Of a stretch of DNA of 28,051 nucleotides, positions 14,137 to 22,591 are shown in pieces. A program made the position numbers and the translations under genes. How positions within the stretch are numbered: the first letter of the stretch is position 1; every line of letters begins with the position of its first letter. Source of the DNA: CAYWVR01 sp964461715 (lineage in GTDB: Bacteria; Planctomycetota; Phycisphaerae; FEN-1346). The notes beneath the pieces are model-generated. The model had not been told where the DNA came from, made no database searches, and saw nothing but the letters and a program-made list of their open reading frames with translations. The DNA lies in contig CAYWVR010000040.1 in assembly GCA_964461715.1 (NCBI GenBank), positions 1 through 28,051 on the forward strand, in the 5' to 3' direction.

Positions 14137-15078
14137 TCACGTCCGCCGCAGAAGCGGAGCCAAATCCTCCCCTAAAGCCGTGAGTTCGGCCTCTAAAGCC
14201 GGATCCATGGATCCGGCGGCCGTGGCGGCGAGGGCGTCTCTGACGTGGCTCGGCCGCTTCGCCCCCACCAGCACCTGGGACACCGGGGCCGCCAGGGCGA
14301 ACCCAATGGCCATCTGGGCCAGGTTCTCGTACGGCGGACGCACGAGGGCCTCCATTTCCTGCACTTTCGAGAGCAGCGCGTCCATGCGATCGCGGTCGCG
14401 ACCGGCCCGCCAATCGTTCCGGGAGTCCGTCCAGACGTGCCCGGGGACATATTTCCCGGTCAGAAGGCCCCCTTCGAGCACGGTCCGCAGCACCATGCCT
14501 TTCCCTGCCGCCCGGGCCTCCTCGAAGAGAGGACGGTTCGCCTGGCGAGCGATGCTGTAGGTCAACTGGACGGCGTCCACGCGGGGATCGGAGAGGTATA
14601 GGCGGGTTTCCTCGACCGATTCCCGCTCCCCGCCGCGTGCCTGGCTGACGCCCACGAGGCGGATGCGGCCGCGTCGCTTCAGGTCTTGGTAAGCGTCGAG
14701 CATCGGGGAGAGGGCGTCCGGGTCGGCAGGGGGGACGTGGACGTAGTAGAGGTCGACGGGCTCGCGTTGGAGGCAGAAAAGGCTGGTCTCGCAATCGGTC
14801 CGGATGATAGCGGGAAGGCGGCTTCCGCTCTTGGAGGCGACGAAAACCTCGTCCGCCAGCCCCGCCCGGCGGAGGGCCTTGCCGACGAGAATCTCGCTGA
14901 TCCCGTAGCCGCGCGCCGTGTCGACGGCCCGTCCGCCGCCCTCGAAATAGGCCTGAAGGGCGGCCAAGGCGTCGTCCTCGGACACGTCGCCGTAGCCCAA
15001 CCCGCCGATGGCCCACGCCCCGAAGCCGACTTCGCTCACGTCGCGGCCGGTGTCGCCCAGCGGACGGGTGCGGATCAT
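14137..15078 (-). CDS. Aldo/keto reductase
   Basis: NAD(P)H-dependent oxidoreductase of the AKR superfamily, 313 residues. The catalytic tetrad is complete: Asp53 and Tyr58 in VDTARGYG, Lys83 in FVASKSGS, His114 in YYVHVPP. The C-terminal cofactor part is QVLVGAKRPSHVRDAL. The start at 15078 follows AAGGAG by eight bases, and MIRTRPLGDTGRDVSEVGFG is the typical AKR N-terminus. It stands 102 bases downstream of accC on the same strand, with no obvious promoter, so read-through from the acc operon is possible. Substrate is not predictable; the group includes sugar and small aldehyde reductases. Confidence 0.88.
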   Translation of the reverse strand: MIRTRPLGDTGRDVSEVGFGAWAIGGLGYGDVSEDDALAALQAYFEGGGRAVDTARGYGISEILVGKALRRAGLADEVFVASKSGSRLPAIIRTDCETSLFCLQREPVDLYYVHVPPADPDALSPMLDAYQDLKRRGRIRLVGVSQARGGERESVEETRLYLSDPRVDAVQLTYSIARQANRPLFEEARAAGKGMVLRTVLEGGLLTGKYVPGHVWTDSRNDWRAGRDRDRMDALLSKVQEMEALVRPPYENLAQMAIGFALAAPVSQVLVGAKRPSHVRDALAATAAGSMDPALEAELTALGEDLAPLLRRT

Positions 15079-15180
15079 GGGATAATCTCCTTCGTGCGAA
15101 AGGGTGCCGGAAGGCCCTGGCGAACCCGAAAACGAGGTCTGGACGGTGCGTGCGTGCAAAATTCGGAGGCCGCGGCCCCC

Positions 15181-16518
<1,338 letters not shown>

Positions 16519-16559
16519 GGGCGCTCTCCGGGGGCGGGCCCCGCCTCCGACCCGCGACG

Positions 16560-17036
16560 TCAGTCCGGCCGCACCGCGAAGAGCGGCTGTCCGAACTCCA
16601 CGGTCTGGGCGTTCTCGACGAGAATCCGCTCGATCGTCCCGCGGACCTCGGCCCGAATCTCGTTGAAGACCTTCATCGCCTCGATCATGCAGACGACGGT
16701 GTCCTCCTCGATGTGGTCGCCGACCTTGACGAAGGCCTCCGCCTCGGGGCTGGAGGCCGTGTAGAACGTGCCCACCATAGGCGAGGTGACCCGGACAAGG
16801 CCCTCGTCGGCCTCGGCGGCCGGGGGAGGCGCCGCCCGGGGTTCCGCCGGGGCGGGCGCGGCCGTGGGAACGACGGACGGGCCGCCCTTGCGGAGCCGGA
16901 CCGCCAGGTCCTCCTGCTCGATCTCGATCTCCGCCAGCTCGTGCTCCCGCATCAGGTCCAGGAGCTGACGGATGACCCCGACGTCGATTCGGCCGGCGGC
17001 ATCGCCCCCGGTCTCGGCCTGCGTCTCGTCCGCCAT
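16560..17036 (-). CDS. accB: Biotin carboxyl carrier protein of acetyl-CoA carboxylase
   Basis: The 158-residue protein has an N-terminal helical segment (IDVGVIRQLLDLMREHELAE), an Ala/Pro-rich linker at about 55-77, and a C-terminal biotinyl domain. The biotin lysine is in IEAMKVFNEI, and SPMVGTFYTASSPEA with the thumb region is present, which is typical of AccB and not of pyruvate carboxylase domains. It lies 34 bases after pepP and 41 before accC, in the common order pepP-accB-accC. efp, which often sits between pepP and accB, is absent here. Confidence 0.95.
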   Translation of the reverse strand: MADETQAETGGDAAGRIDVGVIRQLLDLMREHELAEIEIEQEDLAVRLRKGGPSVVPTAAPAPAEPRAAPPPAAEADEGLVRVTSPMVGTFYTASSPEAEAFVKVGDHIEEDTVVCMIEAMKVFNEIRAEVRGTIERILVENAQTVEFGQPLFAVRPD

Positions 17037-17070
17037 GGCGTCCTCCTCACCCGGTCCGGGCGTCGTGCGG

Positions 17071-18159
17071 CTACAGCACCATCGCTTCGAGGTCCTTTTC
17101 GAGGCTCGTCAGCACCCGCCGCCCCGATTTCGTCACGAGCACGTCGTCCTCGATGCGGATGCCGAAACGGCCTTTCAGGTACACGCCCGGCTCGACGGTG
17201 ACGACCATGCCGGCATCGAGACATCCGCCGCGCGACTGGGGGCTGAGGGCCGGGGGCTCGTGGATCTCCATCCCGATGCCGTGGCCCGTGCCGTGCTGGA
17301 ATCGCTCGCCCAGACCGGCCGCCTCGATCACCTCCCGTGCCGCCGCGTCCACCACCGCCAGGGCCACGCCGGGCCCGGCCCGGCGAATCGCCGCCTCCTG
17401 GGCCTCGCGGACGGTTTCGTAGACCTCTCGGACGCGCGGCGGAATTCTACCGGTGACCAGACACCGTGTCAAGTCGCACACATACCCCCCCACGCGGGCC
17501 CCGAAGTCCACCAGGAGCACCGACCGCTTCCCCAGCATCCGTCGCCCGGGCCGCGCGTGGGGCATGGAGGCCGAGGCGTCAACCGCGCAGATGGTCGGAA
17601 AGGCCGGCGCCTCGGCCCCCACCAGGCGCATCTGGCCGTCCAGCTCGGCCGCCAGACGCTGCTCCGTCATGCCGACCTCGATCCGCTCCCGGAAGGCCGC
17701 CCAGGCCTCCTGGGCCACGCGGACGGCCTGGCGAATGGCCCGGACCTCGCTCGGGTCCTTCCGCCGGCGCAAGTGCCCGACGAGGTCTTCGACCGGCGTC
17801 AGCGTCGCCGGACGCAGGGCCCGCTCCAGCCGCCTCCGAAGGGCCACCGAGACCCTCTCCGGATCGAACCCCACGCGCTTCAGGCCCCGCCGCCCCACCA
17901 GGCCCCCCGCCGCATCCACGATGGGCCCGTGCCGGATAACGCGCTCCACGTCCGGGCATTCCCGCTCCGCCTGCTCCTCGTACCGCCCGTCGGTGATGAG
18001 GGTGACCTTGCCGGAGGTCACGAGGAGCCAGCTGTCCCCGCCCGTGAAACCGGAGACGTAGCGGACCGAGACGGGGTCGACGAGGAGCATGGCCGTGGCA
18101 CCCGCGCGGCAAAGACCGCGCCGGACGTTGCGGAGACGGGCTGTGAGGGTCGGGTTCAT
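17071..18159 (-). CDS. pepP: M24B-family Xaa-Pro aminopeptidase
   Basis: Metallopeptidase that removes the first residue from peptides with proline at position two; cytoplasmic. The 362-residue protein has a creatinase-like N-terminal domain (about 1-135) and a pita-bread catalytic domain. The five metal ligands are visible: Asp218 (LLVDFGA), Asp229 (VCDLTR), His293 (HGTGHGIGMEIHE), Glu323 (TVEPGVY) and Glu337 (IRIEDDV). The length fits the YqhT/PepQ-like group rather than the 440-residue E. coli PepP. The ribosome binding site before ATG 18159 is weak. It heads the run with accB and accC. Confidence 0.9.
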   Translation of the reverse strand: MNPTLTARLRNVRRGLCRAGATAMLLVDPVSVRYVSGFTGGDSWLLVTSGKVTLITDGRYEEQAERECPDVERVIRHGPIVDAAGGLVGRRGLKRVGFDPERVSVALRRRLERALRPATLTPVEDLVGHLRRRKDPSEVRAIRQAVRVAQEAWAAFRERIEVGMTEQRLAAELDGQMRLVGAEAPAFPTICAVDASASMPHARPGRRMLGKRSVLLVDFGARVGGYVCDLTRCLVTGRIPPRVREVYETVREAQEAAIRRAGPGVALAVVDAAAREVIEAAGLGERFQHGTGHGIGMEIHEPPALSPQSRGGCLDAGMVVTVEPGVYLKGRFGIRIEDDVLVTKSGRRVLTSLEKDLEAMVL

Positions 18160-18254
18160 GGCGTCCGTTCGGCCGGAGTCCGTCCCTTTTCTTCGGGAAA
18201 TCGCGGAGTCATCAGTGACTATTTCTTCGTGCGCAAGTCGTGATGGGACAAAGA

Positions 18255-18271
18255 GTTAGCACGGTGTTAGG
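18255..18271. promoter_or_regulatory. GTTAG direct repeat, upstream site
   Basis: GTTAG occurs at 18255 and 18266, an 11-base period. The 17 bases match the left half of the operator at 18331 at 14 positions. It lies 96 bases upstream of the divergent pepP start and 55 bases before the -35 box at 18326, so it could serve either direction. Confidence 0.55.
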
Positions 18272-18325
18272 GCCGCGGCGGAAAATTGGGCTCAAGTTTT
18301 CCCGCCCCGCCGTCCGATTTTCCAC

Positions 18326-18364
18326 TTGACGTTAGCCCACTGTTAGGCTAACATGCAGCTAACG
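18326..18364 (+). promoter_or_regulatory. Promoter overlapped by a four-half-site GTTAG/CTAAC operator
   Basis: TTGACG (18326-18331) and TAACAT (18349-18354) are 17 bases apart. Lying over them are GTTAG at 18331 and 18342 and CTAAC at 18348 and 18359, arranged with exact mirror symmetry about base 18347 and an 11-base period in each half. A protein bound here would block the polymerase. The 11-base direct-repeat spacing resembles the alphaproteobacterial LexA box (GTTC-N7-GTTC), and lexA is the next known gene, so LexA is the first candidate, by inference. Confidence 0.6.
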
Positions 18365-18499
18365 ATGATGCGACGAACGATCTTTGACAAGAGGCGGCAA
18401 CGAATCGAGGCGCTTATACCGGCGGCCGGGGACCCGGTCAAGGGACTCGCGGCAACCGACGGGCCTCGATCCATGGATGGCGAAGTCGGAGGTCGGTGA
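18365..18499 (+). CDS. Possible 44-residue ORF directly behind the operator
   Basis: Two adjacent ATGs start an ORF reading MMRRTIFDKRRQRIEALIPA, ending at TGA 18497-18499. With the promoter above, transcription should begin near 18361, giving an almost leaderless message. The stop lies at the foot of a strong hairpin. The first half is basic and helix-prone; no family is recognised. It may be chance: GC-rich DNA often leaves frames this long open. Confidence 0.25.
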   Translation: MMRRTIFDKRRQRIEALIPAAGDPVKGLAATDGPRSMDGEVGGR

Positions 18500-18537
18500 G
18501 GGCTGAGGAGATACCCCGTGCCCTCCTCAGCCCACCG
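18494..18537 (+). other. Strong hairpin in the lexA upstream region (first)
   Basis: GGGCTGAGGAG (18500-18510) and CTCCTCAGCCC (18523-18533) form a perfect 11-bp stem with a 12-base loop, extended by CGGT/ACCG beyond a two-base bulge. No T run follows. It could end the short transcript from 18361 or be part of a structured RNA. Confidence 0.5.
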
Positions 18538-18757
18538 GCCCCGCTTCGCCCGACCCTGCGACCTTCCCTCGCTTCGGTCCGGCACGGTCGTTCCGCCCCA
18601 CGGACGACCCCGCCGACCCACCGGCCGACCGAACCGTCCCCCACGCGGCTCGGTCCCTGCCGCGGGTCCCCACCCCGCAGCCCGATGCACCCCCGGTGGC
18701 CCTTGCGAGGACCCATCCTGCGGCCGCCGCCCCCACCGGCGGCCCAGCGACCACGGC

Positions 18758-18791
18758 GGGGCCGGGGCTGTTCAGGGGGCGCCCCGGCCCC
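18758..18791 (+). other. Strong hairpin in the lexA upstream region (second)
   Basis: GGGGCCGGGGC and GCCCCGGCCCC pair perfectly over 11 bp with a 12-base loop, the same dimensions as the hairpin at 18494. Together with a GCCGCCG/CGGCGGC stem nearby (about 18723-18743) they suggest a folded RNA between 18361 and about 18800. I tested the sequence by eye for RNase P, tmRNA and SRP signatures and found none. Confidence 0.4.
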
Positions 18792-18875
18792 TTCCCTCTC
18801 CATAACGGGCATCGCCCGCGCGACCCATGGGCCGCTGCACGTTGTCGCCCCCTGCCGCTTGTTGTTTCGCCGTTT

Positions 18876-18892
18876 GATTCGTCATTCGAATC
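18876..18892. promoter_or_regulatory. Inverted repeat GATTCG-N5-CGAATC before lexA
   Basis: Perfect 6-bp arms in a short AT-richer stretch, 37 bases upstream of the lexA ATG. It is a candidate operator close enough for autoregulation, although no consensus promoter is visible around it. Confidence 0.4.
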
Positions 18893-18928
18893 TGCCGTTT
18901 CGCATTTTCCTTCAATCGAGGAACTGCC

Positions 18929-19537
18929 ATGGCCAAAGGCCACAACTTGACCCCACGCCAGTTCGAAATCGTCGACTTCATCCGGCGGTATGCCCGGGAG
19001 CACGAGTACGCCCCCACGATGCAGGAGATCGCCGACCACCTCGGCGTCTCGCGGCCCACGGTCTTCGAGCACATCCAGGCCCTTGAGCACAAGGGGGCCC
19101 TGGCGCGCGGCGAGCCGACCCTCGCCCGCAGCATCACGCTGGCACCCGAGCTCCTGGACCGGCCCGGCGAGCTGCCCCTCAAGGGCCGCATCGCCGCCGG
19201 CGCCCCCATCGAGGCGCTCGAGGACGTCGAAATTCTGAATTTCGAGAGCCTTTTCCGCGGCCGCCCCGGCGAGACGTTCGTCCTCCAGGTGCGCGGCAAC
19301 TCGATGATCGAGGAGCAGATCCGCGACGACGATTTCGTGATCGTCGAGAAGCGCAAGGAGGCCCGGAACGGCGAGACGGTCGTCGCCCTCCTGCCCGACG
19401 GCGACGCCACCCTCAAGAAGTTCTACCGCGAAAAGGGCCGCATCCGCCTCCAGCCCGCCAACGAGACGATGGAGCCCATCTACGTCGACGATTGCGAGAT
19501 TCAGGGCATCGTGGTCGGCGTGCTGAGGAAGTACTGA
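18929..19537 (+). CDS. lexA: SOS regulator LexA
   Basis: LexA represses DNA-damage genes and cleaves itself when RecA filaments form. The 202-residue protein has the winged-helix DNA-binding domain (LTPRQFEIVDFI, APTMQEIADHLGVSRPTVFEHIQALEHKG), the self-cleavage bond Ala90-Gly91 in GRIAAGAPIEA, the nucleophile Ser125 in VRGNSMIEEQI and the general-base Lys163 in ATLKKF. The recognition helix reads SRPTVFEHIQ where E. coli has SPNAAEEHLK, so a different operator is expected. ATG 18929 has GAGG seven bases upstream. The gene stands alone after a 769-base stretch without an assigned gene. Confidence 0.95.
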   Translation: MAKGHNLTPRQFEIVDFIRRYAREHEYAPTMQEIADHLGVSRPTVFEHIQALEHKGALARGEPTLARSITLAPELLDRPGELPLKGRIAAGAPIEALEDVEILNFESLFRGRPGETFVLQVRGNSMIEEQIRDDDFVIVEKRKEARNGETVVALLPDGDATLKKFYREKGRIRLQPANETMEPIYVDDCEIQGIVVGVLRKY

Positions 19538-19680
19538 CGGAGCAACGAAGCGCCCAAAATGGGCGTGCGCCCTTGGGCCCGTTTCGCCGGGTTGCTTGCA
19601 GCCCGGTTTCGCACAATCGGCCTCGCGGACGTCAACAGAGCGTAGATTGCAGGAAAGTGCCCCGCACGTTGGCTGGCCAA

Positions 19681-20004
19681 GCGGACCGCCGGACACGAGG
19701 GTACCGAGTCTCTCACGCGCTGCACCGGGGAACGCCCACGGCCAATGTCGACGGGAAGCGGCTGGTCCCCCGCGAGGAAATCCCGCCCGGCTTTGAGGCC
19801 GTCCGCGCCTACGCCCATCTCGGCGCGGAGCGGACGCCCGTCAAGACGCTTCTGGCGGCATGCCTCTGACGCCGGCTCCTATACGGCGCCTCGAAGCAGG
19901 GCCTTACGCGTAGCGGGCATCACAAGGCGCTCCCGGAGCGAGCGGCGGAGGCGGGGATTCGCCTCACGCAATGGATGGACCGCGAGCGGGAACGCGAGGC
20001 GTAG
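19681..20004 (+). pseudogene. Possible gene remnant downstream of lexA
   Basis: One frame runs through this stretch with a single stop at 19867-19869. Before it lies RVSHALHRGTPTANVDGKRLVPREE, which faintly resembles the wing of excisionase/MerR-type DNA-binding proteins; after it lies LLYGASKQG and a charged tail ending WMDREREREA at TAG 20002. No start codon with a ribosome binding site is seen. It may be a decayed gene or chance. The rest of 19538-20180 holds only the metK terminator and short palindromes. Confidence 0.25.
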
Positions 20005-20015
20005 GCGGCAACCTC

Positions 20016-20050
20016 AAAAAAGCGGAGGGCCCCCGGTGAGGCGGGCCCTC
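20016..20050 (-). terminator. Intrinsic terminator of metK
   Basis: GAGGGCCC (20025-20032) and GGGCCCTC (20043-20050) form an 8-bp stem with a 10-base loop, followed on the minus strand by six T (20016-20021). It lies 131 bases after the metK stop. A second imperfect stem (GCATCC...GGATGC, about 20055-20090) lies between. Confidence 0.65.
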
Positions 20051-20180
20051 GTAAGCATCCGTCCGGTGAGGACGGCTACAATCAGGATGCAGGGGAGGTC
20101 CCCTCCTTACTTCGGCGCTTTCGCCGGGTCTCTTGCGTCCCGTCCGCGCGGGTCTCTCGCGACCTCGCGGCCCGCCGCCC

Positions 20181-21380
20181 CTACTTCTTGTACTTCCGGG
20201 CGGCCTGCTTAAGCTCATCGACCTGCCGGATCTCCTCCCAGGTAAACTCGGCGAGTTCGCGGCCGAAGTGGCCCCCCTCGGCCGTCTTGCGAAAGATCGG
20301 GCGGAGGAGGTTCAGGTACTCGATCATCTGCTTCGGCTTCAGGGGGAAGACCTCGCGGACGACGCGCGCCAGGTCCACATCCGGGATCATGCCCGTCCCG
20401 CCGGTGTTGCAGCGGACCGAGAGCGGCTCGGCCACGCCAATGGCGTAGGAAAGCTGGACCTCGCACTCGTCGGCCAGGTCGGCCGCGACGATGTTCTTGG
20501 CCACGTGTCGGGCCATGTACGCCGCCGTCCGGTCGACCTTCGAGGGATCCTTGCCGGAAAAGGCCCCGCCGCCATGGCTGCCCTTGCCGCCGTAGGTGTC
20601 GACGATGATCTTGCGACCCGTCAGGCCGCAGTCGCCCTGCGGCCCGCCGACGACGAAACGGCCGGTGGGGTTGATGTGGTAGATGGTATCGTCGTCGAGG
20701 AGGTCGGCGGGGACGACCGGCTTGATGATCGTCTCGATAATGGCCCGCCGCAGCTCCTGGTTCGAGACGGACGGGGCGTGCTGGGTCGAGACGACCACCG
20801 TATGGACGCGGACCGGCTTGCCGCATCCGTCGTACTCGATGCTGACCTGGCTCTTGCCGTCGGGCCGCAGCCAGGCCAGGTCGCCCGCGCGACGGACTTC
20901 GGTCAGGCGATTGCAGAGCTGATGGGCGAGTTGGATGGGCATGGGCATGAGTTCGGGCGTCTCGCGCGAGGCGAAGCCGAACATGATGCCCTGGTCGCCG
21001 GCCCCCTGCTCCTTGTTCTCGCCGGCGTTGACGCCCATGGCGATGTCCGGGCTCTGCCGATCCAGGGCCACCAGGACCGAGCAGTGCTCGAAGTCGAAGC
21101 CCATGCCGGCGTCGGTGTAGCCGATGTCGCGGATGGTCTCGCGCACGAGGTCCGGGATGTTGACGATGGCCTTGGTGGTGATCTCGCCCGCCACCAGGCA
21201 CAGGCCCGTCGTCACCATCGTCTCACAGGCGACGCGGCTCGCCGGATCCTGAGAGATCATCGCGTCGAGGACGGCGTCGGAGATCTGGTCGGCCATCTTG
21301 TCCGGATGGCCACCAGTGACGGCCTCGCTCGTGAACAGCATGTGCTCTTCGGGCATTTCGCACGCCGACTTTTTCGCCAC
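20181..21380 (-). CDS. metK: S-adenosylmethionine synthase
   Basis: MetK makes SAM from methionine and ATP. The 399-residue protein shows TSEAVTGGHPDKMADQISDA, GAGDQGIMFGFA, the glycine-rich active-site loop GGKGSHGGGAFSGKDPSKVDRTAAY and PVRVHTVVVSTQHA. The start is GTG 21380 with AAAGGAG eight bases upstream. It has its own promoter inside the 115-base gap after the deacetylase gene, so it can be expressed apart from the upstream folate genes. I see no SAM riboswitch in the short leader. The product acts directly after the methionine-forming enzyme at 26159. Confidence 0.97.
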   Translation of the reverse strand: MAKKSACEMPEEHMLFTSEAVTGGHPDKMADQISDAVLDAMISQDPASRVACETMVTTGLCLVAGEITTKAIVNIPDLVRETIRDIGYTDAGMGFDFEHCSVLVALDRQSPDIAMGVNAGENKEQGAGDQGIMFGFASRETPELMPMPIQLAHQLCNRLTEVRRAGDLAWLRPDGKSQVSIEYDGCGKPVRVHTVVVSTQHAPSVSNQELRRAIIETIIKPVVPADLLDDDTIYHINPTGRFVVGGPQGDCGLTGRKIIVDTYGGKGSHGGGAFSGKDPSKVDRTAAYMARHVAKNIVAADLADECEVQLSYAIGVAEPLSVRCNTGGTGMIPDVDLARVVREVFPLKPKQMIEYLNLLRPIFRKTAEGGHFGRELAEFTWEEIRQVDELKQAARKYKK

Positions 21381-21455
21381 GTTCCCACTCCTTTGTCCCT
21401 GCGTCGCTCGTGCCTCGGGACCCGCCCCGTCCGGGGGTCCGGATCGAAAGGGGGG

Positions 21456-21483
21456 AGTGTACTCGGGGCGGCCCTAAAATCAA
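21456..21483 (-). promoter_or_regulatory. Promoter of metK
   Basis: TTGATT (21478-21483) and TACACT (21456-21461) on the minus strand with a 16-base spacer. The expected start gives a leader of about 70 bases before the GTG. Confidence 0.55.
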
Positions 21484-21495
21484 GCGAAAAGCCGG

Positions 21496-22554
21496 TCACG
21501 CGGCACCCGCGGGCGCCTCGCCCAGGGCCGCGACGTGGGCGGCAGCGCTTCGGCCGAGGGCCTCCAGGGCGTAGCCGCCCTCCAGACAGCTCACCACCCG
21601 CCCCCCGCACGTGCGATCCGCGACCGCCCGGATCCGGCGCGTCGCCTCCGCGAACCCCTCCTCGGTCATCGCCAGGCCCGCCAGGGGATCGTCGCGGTGC
21701 GCGTCAAACCCCGCCGAGACGAGCATCAAATCCGGCCCGAACGCCTCGACTTGCTCCAGCCCCTCCTCCAACGCCGCGAGGACCTCGTCGTCGCCGTCGG
21801 CACGGGAGAGCGGGAAGTTGCGGATCGTCCCGCGCCCGGGGCCATCGCCCGTTTCCTCGGCCCGCCCGGTGCCGGGATAGAGCGGCCACTGGTGCGTCGA
21901 GAGGTAGAAGACGGCCCCGTCTCGGTAAAAGGCCTCCTGGGTCCCGTTGCCATGGTGAACGTCGAAATCGACGATGGCCACGCGCTCGAGGCCGTGGGCC
22001 GCCCGGGCATGACCTGCGGCAACGGCCACGTTGTTGAGGAGGCAGAAACCCATGGCCCGGCCTGGCGTCGCGTGGTGTCCCGGCGGTCGGACGGCACAGA
22101 ACGCCGCGCTCACCGTGCCCGCCATGACCGCATCGACCGCCGCGCAGGCCCCGCCCGCGGCCAGCAGGGCGACCTCCCGGGACCGGTCGCCCACGTACGT
22201 GTCGGGCTCGAGCCAGACGACGCGGCCCTCGACCGCCGCCCCCGCGAGGGTTTCGAGGAGGGCGTCCGTGTGGACGCGCTGCAACGTCTCCCTGGACGCA
22301 GGGCGCGGCTCGATGCGGCGGAGGTCATCCCAGAGCCCGGCCTCCTCGAAGGCCTCTCGGATGGCGGCCAGGCGCTCGGGCCGCTCGGGATGCCCGGGGG
22401 CCCGGTGGACCTGGTAGGTCTCGTGCCAGACGATGCCGATGCTCATCGGGTCGTCCCTCAGAGGCGGCGTCTCCGCGCGCCGGGCCTCGCATCCCGTGCC
22501 GAGGGCCGCCGCGGCCGCCGCGGCCAAGTGCCTCATGGCCTCGCGTCTGCGCAT
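21496..22554 (-). CDS. Histone deacetylase-like amidohydrolase with possible Tat lipoprotein signal
   Basis: Zinc amidohydrolase of the acetoin-utilisation/HDAC class II-like family, which removes acyl groups from lysines, polyamines or similar amides. Motifs: HPERPERL, AVRPPGHHATPGRAMGFCLLNN (catalytic His pair), VDFDVHHGNGTQ and SAGFDAHRDDPL (zinc Asp/His/Asp), LEGGY. From ATG 22554 the 352-residue form begins MRRREAMRHL, an alanine-rich stretch and LGTGC (Cys22), which looks like a twin-arginine lipoprotein signal. The usual HDAC core starts only at Met37 (22446, GAGGG upstream), so a 316-residue cytoplasmic form is the alternative. The gene lies 37 bases after folD. Confidence 0.85.
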   Translation of the reverse strand: MRRREAMRHLAAAAAAALGTGCEARRAETPPLRDDPMSIGIVWHETYQVHRAPGHPERPERLAAIREAFEEAGLWDDLRRIEPRPASRETLQRVHTDALLETLAGAAVEGRVVWLEPDTYVGDRSREVALLAAGGACAAVDAVMAGTVSAAFCAVRPPGHHATPGRAMGFCLLNNVAVAAGHARAAHGLERVAIVDFDVHHGNGTQEAFYRDGAVFYLSTHQWPLYPGTGRAEETGDGPGRGTIRNFPLSRADGDDEVLAALEEGLEQVEAFGPDLMLVSAGFDAHRDDPLAGLAMTEEGFAEATRRIRAVADRTCGGRVVSCLEGGYALEALGRSAAAHVAALGEAPAGAA

Positions 22555-22591
22555 CTTCAGTCACTCCCGGCGGCCGTGGGGAAAGGCCCCG

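Noticed and set aside
18518..18805. 95-codon ORF in the region upstream of lexA
   Set aside because: Translation is Pro/Arg/Ser-rich with no start-site signal and covers the two hairpins; looks like chance GC-rich reading.
18364..18928. RNase P RNA, tmRNA, SRP RNA or 6S RNA
   Set aside because: Searched both strands by eye for GAGGAAAGTCC-type, tmRNA end and SRP tetraloop signatures; none was found, so no named RNA is claimed.
21381..21495. SAM riboswitch before metK
   Set aside because: The leader is about 70 bases and shows no recognisable SAM aptamer; an ordinary promoter explains the region.
20133..22037. 634-codon plus-strand open frame opposite metK and the deacetylase
   Set aside because: Antisense to two clearly identified genes; the composition is typical of reverse-frame GC-rich DNA.
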